Source: Pirellulaceae bacterium
GTDB lineage: Bacteria > Planctomycetota > Planctomycetia > Pirellulales > Pirellulaceae
Assembly: GCA_026989685.1 (NCBI GenBank)
Contig: JALSIV010000321.1
Span: 1-52,229 of the forward strand
Reading direction: 5' to 3'
DNA: 52,229 nucleotides
Shown: positions 44,337-52,229 of the stretch, piece after piece
Layout of the letters: every line of letters starts with the position of its first letter
How positions within the stretch are numbered: the stretch's first letter is position 1
Notes under the pieces: generated by a model
The model's database searches: none
What the model was told of the DNA's origin: nothing
What the model saw: the letters and a program-made list of their open reading frames with translations, nothing else
Made by a program: the position numbers and the translations under genes

Positions 44337-45668
44337 ATGGTGACACCCGTTACGGTTCGACTCGGCATCATGATGTTCCTGCAGTTCTTCGTGTGGGGAG
44401 CCTGGTACGTCTCGGTGACGGGATTTCTCGGCAAGGAGGATATGAGCGCCGTCACGGGGGCCGTTTACACGGTGGGGCCGATCGCCGCGATCCTGGCCCC
44501 GTTTTTTCTGGGAATGGTGGCCGATCGGTTCTTCTCCACCGAACGGGTGATGGCGTTTCTGCACATCTCCGGCGGAATCATCCTCTGTGCCGCGCCCTAC
44601 TTCGCCCGCAGTTTCGAACTGGGGCCGCCACCGGAGGATGCGTCGCTGTTCCACAAAGTCGTGCTCCATGATCTGAACGCCTACATCCAGCCGTTCACGA
44701 TCGTTCTGCTGCTGCACATGCTTTGCTACATGCCCACGCTGGCTCTGTCGACCAGTCTGGCGTTCCACAATCTTGAGGATCAGGAAAAGCAGTTTCCGTT
44801 GGTTCGCGTGTTGGGAACGATCGGTTGGATTGTGGGCAACATCGCCGTCAGTCTGTTGCCGGGCAAGGATTCGTCCCCCTACCAGTTCTTTCTGGCGGGC
44901 GGGGCCGCTCTGGTGCTGGGCCTCTACAGTCTGACGCTGCCTCACACGCCTCCGCCGCTCCGAGGACAGTCTCCCAGTATCGGCCAGATCCTGGGTACCG
45001 ACTCGCTGCGACTCTTCAAGAGTTTTCCTTATGCCGTGTTCATCATCGCCTCGTTTCTGATCTGCATTCCATTGGCAGGCTACTACTCGTTTGCTCGGAC
45101 GTATGTCGATCAGATGGGTGCTCTGGTGAACAACAGTGCCACGTTCACCATGAGTTTCGGGCAGATGTCGGAAGTGTTGTTCATGATATTGATGCCGCTG
45201 TTCTTCGCCCGGCTGGGTGTGAAGTGGATGTTGGCGGTCGGCATGGGAGCCTGGGCGTTGCGGTATAGCTTGTTCATGATGGCCGCCGACGACTCGGTCT
45301 TCTGGATGATCCTGATCGGTGTGATGCTGCACGGTATTTGCTACGACTTCTTCTTCGTCACCGGCATGATCTATGTCGACAAGAAGGCGCCGGAAGAGAT
45401 CCGCAATCAGGCTCAAGGGTTTCTGGTGCTGGTCACGCAGGGGCTGGGGCTGGGACTGGGCGCCAAGCTGTTCGCCGCTCATGTGCTGATGAACACCGGC
45501 GCCGAATCCGGCAAGATCGACTGGGAGTCGGTTTGGAGGTTCCCGGCCCTGTTCGCCGTGGGCATCATGGTCGCCTTCATCGTGTTGTTCTGGGATCGAG
45601 TGGAGCAGAAACCCAGCGAAGAAGAAGTGATGGAAGCCGATCAGCTCGTCAAGGAGACGGCTCCTTGA
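44337..45668 (+). CDS. MFS transporter, nucleoside-permease (NupG)-like
   Basis: ATG 44337 has GAGGAAGG upstream; the product is 443 aa with about twelve membrane helices. The N-terminus LGIMMFLQFFVWGAWYVSVTG is characteristic of the NupG/XapB nucleoside:proton symporter branch. LVRVLGTIGWIVGNIA and AGYYSFARTYVDQMG are further matches. It imports nucleosides, or in this phylum possibly another polar solute. It is 50 bases upstream of the ceramidase-like gene and probably co-transcribed. It is divergent from the sulfatase. Confidence 0.88.
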   Translation: MVTPVTVRLGIMMFLQFFVWGAWYVSVTGFLGKEDMSAVTGAVYTVGPIAAILAPFFLGMVADRFFSTERVMAFLHISGGIILCAAPYFARSFELGPPPEDASLFHKVVLHDLNAYIQPFTIVLLLHMLCYMPTLALSTSLAFHNLEDQEKQFPLVRVLGTIGWIVGNIAVSLLPGKDSSPYQFFLAGGAALVLGLYSLTLPHTPPPLRGQSPSIGQILGTDSLRLFKSFPYAVFIIASFLICIPLAGYYSFARTYVDQMGALVNNSATFTMSFGQMSEVLFMILMPLFFARLGVKWMLAVGMGAWALRYSLFMMAADDSVFWMILIGVMLHGICYDFFFVTGMIYVDKKAPEEIRNQAQGFLVLVTQGLGLGLGAKLFAAHVLMNTGAESGKIDWESVWRFPALFAVGIMVAFIVLFWDRVEQKPSEEEVMEADQLVKETAP

Positions 45669-45718
45669 TTCGCGCCTGGGAATGGCCCAGCGCGAACTTG
45701 CTGCGAAGGAGTGTAGAC

Positions 45719-47167
45719 ATGCATCGTTCCCGATCTCAACAAGTGGTGGTCGCGCTGGTTCTCTCGGCGGCGTTCCTGGCCGCCGATCTGTGCGCGACGG
45801 AGAGTCTCCGCGTCGCGGACAGTTTGTCGGTGGGGTTCGCCACAACCGATATCACTCCCCGCTGGGACGGGGAGCGGCCGGTCTATCTTGCCGGTTATAT
45901 GCCGGGTCGCCGGGCCGAGGGAGTCCACGATCCGCTGGCCGCTCGAGGAATCGTCTTCCGGCATCGTGAGCGGAAACTGGCCTTCGTATCGGTCGACTTG
46001 ATCGGACTGCAGATGGAGACCGTCGACCGAATTCGCAAGGAACTGAAGGACTACGACCACGTCACCGTCGCCAGCACCCACAATCATTCGGGCCCCGATG
46101 TGATCGGCATTTGGGGCAAATCGTTCTTGCGCCGAGGCGTCGACGACGAATACCTTCGGAAAGTAGTCCGCTCGGTCGTCGAGTGCGTCCGTCTGGCCGA
46201 ACAGAAACTGGAGCAGGTGCGCGGCCGGTTCGGAACGGCCACGGACGAGAAGCTGCTCCATGACAGCCGGCTGCCGATTGTCACCGATCCGACCATTCGC
46301 GTGCTCGAGTTCACACGTGTTTCCGACGGCGCACCGGCGGGATTGCTCGTCCAGTGGAGCTGCCATCCCGAGTCGCTGCGTTCCAGCAACCGGCAACTCA
46401 CAGCCGACTTTCCCGCGGCCGTCGTGGCCACGTTGGAAAAACGCCGCCGCTGTCCCGTCGTCTATTTTTCGGGAGCCGTCGGCGGTTTGATGGCCCCGCC
46501 GCATCAACTGCAAGTGGGTGATCGGGCGCTCCAGCGGGGAACGTGGGAGTTCTGCCGGGCGTATGGCGAGCGTGTGGCCGAACTGGCGCTGCAGGCTGTG
46601 CGTCAGGCCTCACCCTTGTCACTGACGCCGCTCCGGTTCTGTGCCGAACGGATCCTGGTGCCGGTACGCAACCCGTGGTACCGGGCAGCTCGTCTGACGG
46701 GTGTAGTTCGCCGCAAGAGTTACGCCTGGACCGGTGATCCGCTCGAGCGGGGCCGTCCCATGAAACTGCTGCATGCGACTCGCATCGGCGCTATCGAAAG
46801 CGAAGTCGGCTATTGGCAACTCGGAGAACTCGGCCTGGCCCTGATCCCGGGAGAACTCTATCCGGAACTGCTGGAAGGGAAAATCGACAGCCCTGCGGAA
46901 GCCGATTATCCGGATGCTCCACGCGAGCCCTCCATCAAGCAGACCCTGCCGACCCGGCAATGGATGCTGGCCGGCTTGGCCAATGATGAGATCGGCTACC
47001 TCATCCCGGCTCGCCAATGGGATGCCCGACCGCCGTTCGCTTACGGCAAGCGCACCTCCCAATACGGTGAAATCAACAGTTGTGGCCCCGATTCGGCGAG
47101 GATCGTGCTGGAATCACTGGCTCGTTGCACCGATTCGGTCACGAAAGCCGTGCTGGCGAAACAATAG
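45719..47167 (+). CDS. Neutral/alkaline ceramidase N-terminal-domain-like protein
   Basis: AAGGAG is eight bases before ATG 45719; the product is 482 aa with a signal peptide (VVVALVLSAAFLAADLCA). It matches the N-terminal catalytic domain of neutral ceramidase (PF04734): VGFATTDITPRWDGERPVYL and the zinc-binding ASTHNHSGPDVIG. YLAGYMPGRRAEGVHDPLAARG is typical. The full ceramidase is longer (about 700 aa) and has an additional C-terminal domain, absent here. In planctomycetes the natural substrate is uncertain; a periplasmic or surface amidase is inferred. Confidence 0.85.
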   Translation: MHRSRSQQVVVALVLSAAFLAADLCATESLRVADSLSVGFATTDITPRWDGERPVYLAGYMPGRRAEGVHDPLAARGIVFRHRERKLAFVSVDLIGLQMETVDRIRKELKDYDHVTVASTHNHSGPDVIGIWGKSFLRRGVDDEYLRKVVRSVVECVRLAEQKLEQVRGRFGTATDEKLLHDSRLPIVTDPTIRVLEFTRVSDGAPAGLLVQWSCHPESLRSSNRQLTADFPAAVVATLEKRRRCPVVYFSGAVGGLMAPPHQLQVGDRALQRGTWEFCRAYGERVAELALQAVRQASPLSLTPLRFCAERILVPVRNPWYRAARLTGVVRRKSYAWTGDPLERGRPMKLLHATRIGAIESEVGYWQLGELGLALIPGELYPELLEGKIDSPAEADYPDAPREPSIKQTLPTRQWMLAGLANDEIGYLIPARQWDARPPFAYGKRTSQYGEINSCGPDSARIVLESLARCTDSVTKAVLAKQ

Positions 47168-47192
47168 TGCGAGCGGCCGAGTATAGGCGGGC

Positions 47193-48119
47193 ATGCTCAC
47201 GGTTGATGATGTCTACAAATCGTATGGCGACGTCGAGGCGGTACGCGGCGTGTCGCTGTCACTGGCTCCCGGAGAGATTCTCGGGTTGCTTGGGCCCAAT
47301 GGAGCCGGCAAATCGACGCTGTTGGGAATGATCAGTGGACTGCTGGCTCCCGACCGCGGCACCATCGAGCTGCCCGGCGCGGGCGACCCGCGCGACCCGC
47401 AAGCCCGCCGATCACTGGGCTTGGCACCTCAGTCCCTCTCGCTGTATGAAGAATTGACCGCCGAAGAAAACCTGCGATTTCTGGGAACGCTCTATGGGTT
47501 CTCGGGACGGCAACTGGCGGGTCGCGTCGAGTATTGCCTCGAGTTGGCCGGCTTGGAAGCCCGCAAGCGAGATCGCGTGACGACGTTCTCCGGTGGTATG
47601 AAACGGCGTCTCAATCTGGCCTGCGCGCTGATTCACGATCCGCCATTGCTGCTGCTCGATGAACCGACGGTGGGCGTGGACCCGCAGACTCGAGCCCATT
47701 TGTTCGACCAGATCGAGCGACTCCGTGACAACGGCAAGGGCGTCATCTACGCCACGCACTACATGGAGGAAGCCTCGCGGCTTTGCCGTCGCGTGGCGAT
47801 TGTCGATCATGGCCGACTGCTGGCGCTCGATCGGGTCCAGGACTTGATCGAGCGCTACGGCGGACAGTCGAGCGTGCGGATCGTGCTGAAACAACAGCCT
47901 CCGCCATCGTTGTCCTTGCCAGGTACTTGGCAGGATGGCATCGTGAGTTGGGAAACCGACACGCCACTGGACGATCTGGTGCGGCTGGCCGGCGGTGGAC
48001 TCGAATGGGAGGAAGTCGCCATTCGCGGCCCCGATTTGGAAACCGTTTTCTTGAAGCTCACCGGCCGGTCGTTGCGAGACGATACCGAACAACCGGCGGC
48101 CCATGGCGCGGGAGGATGA
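47193..48119 (+). CDS. ABC transporter ATP-binding protein (ABC-2 type)
   Basis: The 308-aa protein has Walker A GPNGAGKST, a normal signature FSGGMKRRL, and Walker B LLLLDEPTVGVDP followed by ATHYMEEASRLCRRVA. This is the layout of ABC-2-type exporter ATPases (drug, polysaccharide or lipid). The start is ATG 47193. Its stop overlaps the permease start by four bases (ATGA). The gene is 25 bases after the ceramidase-like gene, so all four may form one operon. Confidence 0.93.
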   Translation: MLTVDDVYKSYGDVEAVRGVSLSLAPGEILGLLGPNGAGKSTLLGMISGLLAPDRGTIELPGAGDPRDPQARRSLGLAPQSLSLYEELTAEENLRFLGTLYGFSGRQLAGRVEYCLELAGLEARKRDRVTTFSGGMKRRLNLACALIHDPPLLLLDEPTVGVDPQTRAHLFDQIERLRDNGKGVIYATHYMEEASRLCRRVAIVDHGRLLALDRVQDLIERYGGQSSVRIVLKQQPPPSLSLPGTWQDGIVSWETDTPLDDLVRLAGGGLEWEEVAIRGPDLETVFLKLTGRSLRDDTEQPAAHGAGG

Positions 48120-49432
48120 TTCGAGTGTGGCGCACTGCAACGACGCTGGCGACCAAGGATCTGCGGCTTCTGATGCGCGACCGGTTGGCGCTGTTTTTCG
48201 TGGTCGGTATTCCCATCCTCTACGGCCTGTTCTTCGGAGCCATCAGCGGCGCTTTCCAGTCCGGGGACGCCAGTCTGGCTATCGCCATCGTGGATGAGGA
48301 CCAGTCTCCGTGGTCGAAGCGCTTCGTGGAAATCCTGAAAAAGGAACCCGAAAAAAACGAGTGGCGGACTTCGATGACTCGCCGCGAGGCACTCGACGCG
48401 TGCCGGCGAGGCGACTTGGTCGCCGCGATCGTGCTGCCCCGCGGTTTCGGAGAGAACGCCGGCATCTTCTTCCAGGAGGCCCCGACGCTGCTCGTCGCCG
48501 TGGATCCGTCCAGAAATGCCGAGAAGGGACTGGTCACGGGGATCTTGATGCAGGCCATGGGAAAGCTGGCCGCCGACCGTCTGCGCGATCAAACATCGAT
48601 GAAACAGTCGCTCGACGAGTCGATTCGCCGGCTGCAGTCGGACACCTCGATGTCGCTGCCGAGCCGGTTGGCATTGATCGCCGCTCTCAAGTCGTTTCGC
48701 AACTTCTTCGACCAGTTGCAGCAGACGAGTGACGAAAACCAGACCGAACAAGGTCCCGATTTCGAATTCGTGCACATCGAACAGCTCGAGATTGCGAGGC
48801 GAGAGAAAACCGACGCGTTGGGCTCTCCTCTTTCCAACGTGCAAACCGCGTGGGACATCAGCTTTCCGCAAGCCACGATCTGGGGAATCCTCGGTTGTGC
48901 CACGACATTCGCCGTCTCATTGGTGCGCGAGCGGCGGCAGGGATCCCTGCTGCGTCTGCAAGTGGCACCGCTGCGGCCTCCGACGATCGTCGCCGGCAAG
49001 GCACTGGCCTGTTTCGTCTCCGTGGTCGCCGTCATTACCATGATGCTCGTGCTGGGCATGGCACTCGGAATGAGACCTCGCCGGCCGTTGCTACTGATTC
49101 CCGCCATGCTGGCCACAGCCTTCTGCTTCACCGGCATCATGGCCTGCATCGCCACGATCGGGAAGAGTGAAGAATCGGTGAGCGGCGCGGCGTGGGGAGC
49201 CAACATCGTGATGGCCATGTTCGGCGGTGGCATGATCCCGCTGGCGTTCCTGCCGTCATGGATGCAGGGAATCGGGTACGTCGATCCCGTGCGATGGGCC
49301 ATCCTCATCTTGGAGGGTGCGATCTGGCGCGAGTTCACGTGGGGCGAGGCCGCGGTCCCGCTGGCCGTTCTCAGTAGCGTCGGCATTGTCGCCCTGGCGC
49401 TGGGCGGCACGATCTTGCGCCGGAAACTCTAG
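48116..49432 (+). CDS. ABC-2 type permease
   Basis: The start at ATG 48116 is set by the four-base overlap with the ATPase; the product is 438 aa. One helix (LALFFVVGIPILYGLFFGAI) near residue 25 is followed by a large extracytoplasmic domain, then about five helices from residue 245 onward (ATIWGILGCATTFAVSLV, VVAVITMMLVLGMALG, MLATAFCFTGIMACIA). This is the YhgE/ABC2_membrane_3 type. With the ATPase it exports an unknown substrate. A hairpin repeat follows at 49459. Confidence 0.9.
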   Translation: MIRVWRTATTLATKDLRLLMRDRLALFFVVGIPILYGLFFGAISGAFQSGDASLAIAIVDEDQSPWSKRFVEILKKEPEKNEWRTSMTRREALDACRRGDLVAAIVLPRGFGENAGIFFQEAPTLLVAVDPSRNAEKGLVTGILMQAMGKLAADRLRDQTSMKQSLDESIRRLQSDTSMSLPSRLALIAALKSFRNFFDQLQQTSDENQTEQGPDFEFVHIEQLEIARREKTDALGSPLSNVQTAWDISFPQATIWGILGCATTFAVSLVRERRQGSLLRLQVAPLRPPTIVAGKALACFVSVVAVITMMLVLGMALGMRPRRPLLLIPAMLATAFCFTGIMACIATIGKSEESVSGAAWGANIVMAMFGGGMIPLAFLPSWMQGIGYVDPVRWAILILEGAIWREFTWGEAAVPLAVLSSVGIVALALGGTILRRKL

Positions 49433-49453
49433 CGGGAAATTTCCGCAACGGCG

Positions 49454-49484
49454 GGGCCGTCAGGCTGGAAAGCCCGACCTACGG
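49454..49484. repeat. Hairpin repeat, copy 2 (possible terminator)
   Basis: GTCAGGC-TGGAAA-GCCCGAC at 49459-49478, one mismatch in the stem, within a ~30-base block that matches copy 1 at 10388-10420. It lies 26 bases after the ABC permease stop. It could terminate or stabilise the operon transcript; no U-tract follows. Confidence 0.5.
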
Positions 49485-49642
49485 CCGGCCCCGGTGCCGG
49501 CTGGGGGGATTGCGCGGATTTTTCGGGAACCTTTTCAAGAGGTCGATTGTCCAAGGGGGGACGAAGAGGCAGCGGGACAAAGAGAACGGGATAGAGAACG
49601 GGATTTGGAGCAGAGGAACAGCGAGAGGAAAGGCAGGATACG

Positions 49643-50191
49643 ATGGCCACGGTTCCCTTTGATTACATGTCTCTTCCCACCGATGTGGTGGGTGCTGCCG
49701 AAGCCGAACAGCCGGTCGACAAGTCGCAGCCTCGTTATCACCGCGTGCGGACGGTACGGTTGCGGCAGGGAGTGACCCTGCGGACGGCGGCTCGCCAGAT
49801 GGGGAGCACGATTCGGGAGCTGCGCAAGCAGGAAGACGAGACGGCCGATCTGCGTCTCAGCGACCTGCACCGTTGGCAGAAGGTGTTGGACGTTCCGCTG
49901 TGCGAACTCCTGGAGGAGCCCGATCACTCGACGCTGTCCCCCCCGGTGCTGCAGCGGGCCCGCATGTTGCGGATGATGAAGACGGCTCAGTCGTTGCTCG
50001 AGAACGCGACGGAACCGGGAATGAAACGGCTGGCCGAGAATCTGGTCAACCAGATCCTCGAGATCATGCCGGAACTGAAGGATGTGGCTCCGTGGCACAC
50101 CTATGGTCAGCGCCGCTCGATGGATGAAGTCGGCAGAGCGGCGGCCGAGCCGGTGGCGCTGTCGATGGTCGGTGGCGACGTGTGGGATTGA
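49643..50191 (+). CDS. Helix-turn-helix (XRE-like) protein
   Basis: The 182-aa protein has a helix-turn-helix-like stretch at about residues 38-92: LRQGVTLRTAARQMGSTIRE, then DLRLSDLHRWQKVLDVPL. This is the pattern of XRE-type regulators, though the DNA-recognition helix is degenerate. The C-terminal half (LRMMKTAQSLLENATEPG, LAENLVNQILEIMPELKDV) is helical. The target is unknown. It may be a conserved planctomycete regulator. Its 3' end overlaps a convergent glycosyltransferase-like gene by 85 bases. Confidence 0.72.
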   Translation: MATVPFDYMSLPTDVVGAAEAEQPVDKSQPRYHRVRTVRLRQGVTLRTAARQMGSTIRELRKQEDETADLRLSDLHRWQKVLDVPLCELLEEPDHSTLSPPVLQRARMLRMMKTAQSLLENATEPGMKRLAENLVNQILEIMPELKDVAPWHTYGQRRSMDEVGRAAAEPVALSMVGGDVWD

Positions 50192-50700
50192 GTCGTCTGC
50201 TGAGACGCCGTCACCATCATTCCCCAGGCCTGGAGCCGGGACAGCAAATCGGGACGCAGGTAGAGCGGAGCCGCTTCGTGCCCCTTTACCACCAAGTGTT
50301 TGTTGCCTCCCAGTTCGCACACCTCCTGAAGTTCTTCGCGACGAGGCTGCGACTGGACATCATGGATGAACACCACGTTGCCTCGGCTGTGCAGAAGGCC
50401 CGTGCGAATGGCCGCTTGTGGCCCGCTGCGCCGGTGGTGTCGCATCACGCGCACTTGCGGGTACTGTCGCGCCAACTCGCGAGCCACTTCTTCGGTCTGG
50501 TCTTCCGACCCGTCGTCCACCAGCAAGATCTCGAAGTGGCTGGCCGCGTCCTCGGCCGTCTCCAGCAGCCGCTGGACTCGATTCCGCAAGACGGTTTCGG
50601 CATTGCGAACGGGTACGACGATGGTGAGGGATGGTTCCAAGAGAGCACCTCGCGAGCTGTCAACCACCGATCGATCGTGCGGCGACGATTCGAGCGTCAT
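50107..50700 (-). CDS. Short GT2-like glycosyltransferase, possibly inactive
   Basis: ATG 50700 (GGGAAGA upstream) gives 197 aa. Residues 24-75 match the start of GT-A family 2: SLTIVVPVRNAETVLRNRV and FEILLVDDGSEDQTEEVA. The expected DxD position reads VVFIHDVQSQPR, so the second Asp is missing, and the acceptor half and any membrane anchor are absent. The C-terminal ~45 residues (Ser/Thr-rich) overlap the HTH gene antisense and may not be conserved. It could be a truncated or degenerate transferase, or a binding protein. Confidence 0.6.
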   Translation of the reverse strand: MTLESSPHDRSVVDSSRGALLEPSLTIVVPVRNAETVLRNRVQRLLETAEDAASHFEILLVDDGSEDQTEEVARELARQYPQVRVMRHHRRSGPQAAIRTGLLHSRGNVVFIHDVQSQPRREELQEVCELGGNKHLVVKGHEAAPLYLRPDLLSRLQAWGMMVTASQQTTQSHTSPPTIDSATGSAAALPTSSIERR

Positions 50701-50916
50701 TCTTCCCACATCTGCATGAGTAAATCGGCTCGAAGTGGCCAAAGCTGGAGCGACTCGACGTAGCGCCCATCTAGACGCTTCTTGCCCATCGAACCGATTG
50801 TGCCGCCTGCCCGGCTTCTTCCGATCCGTGACGGCGTCCGCTAATCTATTCGCCGTAGGAACGGCCTGAACCGCCACGCGGTTCACACCACACGGATCGC
50901 GAGACATGAGAAGCCG

Positions 50917-51753
50917 ATGTGTACGGCCCGCTTTGACGAACCCGACTTCGCCAAAGGCGACGGCTTGCTGCCCGCCGTGGCGCAGGACGCTCGGACCGGC
51001 GAAGTATTGATGCTGGCCTGGATGGACCAGGCAGCATACCGGGAAACGCTGGAAACGGGGCGAGCCGTTTACTTCAGCCGCAGCCGTCGGCAGCGCTGGC
51101 GCAAGGGAGACGAGAGCGGGCACATCCAGCGGGTGCTTGAGGTGCGGCTCGATTGCGATCGAGACGCCATTCTCTTGAAAGTCGATCAAACGGGCGTCGC
51201 CTGTCACACGGGCGCCCGCAGTTGTTTTTTCCGATCGGTGCCACTGGCGACCGATTCGACCGGAAACGCGAAAGGGACCAACACCATGACAGCCGAACAG
51301 CAACTGGAATCCTTGCAACTGGAACTCCCCCCGGCTCCCAAACCGATGGGTGTGTACAAGCCTCTGGTGATCAGCGGCAACATGGCTTACGTCTCGGGAC
51401 ATGGTCCGCTGCTCCCCGACGGGACGCTCATGGAAGGCCGCGTGGGTGCCGATGTCGATCAGGAATTCGGCTACCAGGCGGCTCGGCAAACCGGGCTGGC
51501 CATCCTGGCCACATTGCGTGAGGGCCTGGGGAGTCTCGACAAGGTCGTCCGTCTGGTCAAGCTGCTGGGGATGGTCAACTGCGAATCCGATTTTCGCAAT
51601 CACCCGGCAGTGATCAACGGCTGCAGCGAGTTGTTTGCGGAGGTGTTCGGCGAGGAGTGCGGCGTGGCGGCTCGCAGCGCCGTCGGCATGGGCTCGCTTC
51701 CCGGCAACATCCCGGTGGAAATCGAGGCCATCTTCGAAGTGGCCGTGGATTAG
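50917..51753 (+). CDS. hisI: HisI (phosphoribosyl-AMP cyclohydrolase) fused in frame to a RidA-family domain
   Basis: The 278-aa reading frame has two domains. Residues 1-108 are HisI: MLAWMDQ, the [13 protein letters not shown] block, metal ligands DCDRD (79-83), and [11 protein letters not shown] with Cys96 and Cys103. HisI opens the purine ring of PR-AMP in histidine synthesis. Residues 124-278 are RidA/YjgF-like: [32 protein letters not shown] and [19 protein letters not shown]; RidA proteins clear reactive enamines and imines. No stop codon separates them. A good ribosome-binding site (AAAGGGA) precedes an internal ATG at 51286, so the RidA part may also be made alone. Whether this is a true fusion or a lost stop codon cannot be told here. 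Confidence 0.82.
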   Translation: MCTARFDEPDFAKGDGLLPAVAQDARTGEVLMLAWMDQAAYRETLETGRAVYFSRSRRQRWRKGDESGHIQRVLEVRLDCDRDAILLKVDQTGVACHTGARSCFFRSVPLATDSTGNAKGTNTMTAEQQLESLQLELPPAPKPMGVYKPLVISGNMAYVSGHGPLLPDGTLMEGRVGADVDQEFGYQAARQTGLAILATLREGLGSLDKVVRLVKLLGMVNCESDFRNHPAVINGCSELFAEVFGEECGVAARSAVGMGSLPGNIPVEIEAIFEVAVD

Positions 51754-51789
51754 CGGCCTGTGCTTGGATGGGCGCCCGTGGAAAACGGA

Positions 51790-52229
51790 CTACCCCACCA
51801 ACAGTTCCCGGATCGGGGTACCTTGCGAGAAGACCATTGGTCGCCCGATCGGCGTTTGCAATTCCTGTTCGTAGTCGATCTCCAGTGCCCGGTAAATGGT
51901 GGCGTGAATGTCCTCCACGGGACGCGGATTCACCAGGTCTTTTTCCCAATCCGGCTTTTCCTTGTCCCGGTCCAACTGCGGGCGAGGATTGGTTTCGCCA
52001 TACACCACGCCGCCGCGGATGCGACCACCGCCGAGGACGACGCTAAAGCCATGCGGCCAATGATCGCGCCCGCCGGCGTCGTTGATCCGAGGCGTTCTGC
52101 CGAATTCGCCGGCGCACAGAACCAGCGTATCGTCCAGCAGTTCGCGCCGCTCGAGTTCACGGATCAGTGACGCGAAAGCCGGATCGAGCGTTTCCAGTCG
52201 CGCATGCTGCGTGGCGTGGTTGTTCGTGT
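51790..52229 (-). CDS. DUF1501 protein, C-terminal part (N-terminus off window)
   Basis: The frame is open from the right edge of the window to TAG 51790 and encodes about 146 residues. LVLCAGEFGRTPRINDAGGR, DHWPHGFSVVLGGGRIRGG and DIHATIYRALEI are standard C-terminal DUF1501 motifs. The remaining N-terminal portion and a likely DUF1549/1553 partner lie beyond 52229. It resembles the protein at 38157-39641 but is a separate, divergent copy. Confidence 0.9.
   Translation of the reverse strand, partial: TNNHATQHARLETLDPAFASLIRELERRELLDDTLVLCAGEFGRTPRINDAGGRDHWPHGFSVVLGGGRIRGGVVYGETNPRPQLDRDKEKPDWEKDLVNPRPVEDIHATIYRALEIDYEQELQTPIGRPMVFSQGTPIRELLVG

Noticed and set aside
47783-48115. N-terminal extension of the ABC-2 permease
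   Set aside because: Overlaps the ATPase gene in another frame with Arg-rich non-membrane sequence; the ATGA overlap at 48116 fixes the start.
50701-51603. Upstream extension of the GT2-like gene to 51603
   Set aside because: Antisense to the HisI-RidA gene and without domain features; the GT2 signature begins after ATG 50700.

Overview
The window reads as a piece of a planctomycete (Planctomycetota, probably Pirellulales-like) chromosome. The evidence is the combination of DUF1501 proteins, a DUF1549/DUF1553 protein with a planctomycete-type CxxCH domain, S1 sulfatases beside them, a ceramidase-like protein, PQQ-propeller debris, and a GC-rich sequence with many ATGA-overlapping gene starts. 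This is a judgement from gene content; no database search was possible. Gene starts were chosen by Shine-Dalgarno match, overlap with the upstream gene and the position of signal peptides.

Layout. (1) 1-3888, minus strand: a lipoprotein cytochrome with 14 CxxCH motifs, followed by an outer-membrane beta-barrel protein that runs off the left edge. The pair looks like a porin-cytochrome conduit for moving electrons across the outer membrane. (2) 4098-7915, minus: an MsbA-like ABC exporter, a PF14907-type nucleotidyltransferase and an IspD/TarI-like cytidylyltransferase. (3) 8313-22590: a large exopolysaccharide locus. It has a Wza-like export lipoprotein, GDP-L-fucose synthesis (gmd, fcl), an epimerase, a Gfo/Idh/MocA oxidoreductase, two sulfotransferases, an O-antigen ligase/polymerase-like protein, a fused double glycosyltransferase, the initiating sugar-phosphate transferase and a Wzz/GumC chain-length protein. 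Together they predict a sulfated, fucose-containing polysaccharide.

(4) 22627-27187 is a mosaic. A two-gene unit (a 464-aa unknown protein and a WD40 propeller) sits between two inverted copies of an ~86-bp MITE-like element. Directly beside it a stand-alone RibD-type reductase gene lies between two inverted copies of a second ~120-bp repeat, followed by ribA. Stop codons of three of these genes lie at or in the repeat edges. (5) 27872-33946: a small ORF, a methyltransferase, a GT4 glycosyltransferase, an ATP-grasp ligase, an NHL propeller and a tetraheme cytochrome. This is possibly a small-molecule or glycan tailoring locus.

(6) 34278-44130: a small P-loop kinase, a PQQ-propeller remnant, two sulfatases, a CelD/FemAB-type acetyltransferase, DUF1501 and DUF1549/1553 proteins. 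These are catabolic or cell-surface genes typical of the phylum. (7) 44337-52229: an MFS nucleoside-type transporter, a ceramidase-like protein, an ABC-2 exporter pair, an HTH protein, a short GT2-like protein, an in-frame HisI-RidA fusion and the C-terminus of another DUF1501 protein.

The strongest candidates for something undescribed are the repeat-bracketed unknown/WD40 unit and the 14-heme conduit. The HisI-RidA fusion and the sulfated-fucose polysaccharide locus come next.
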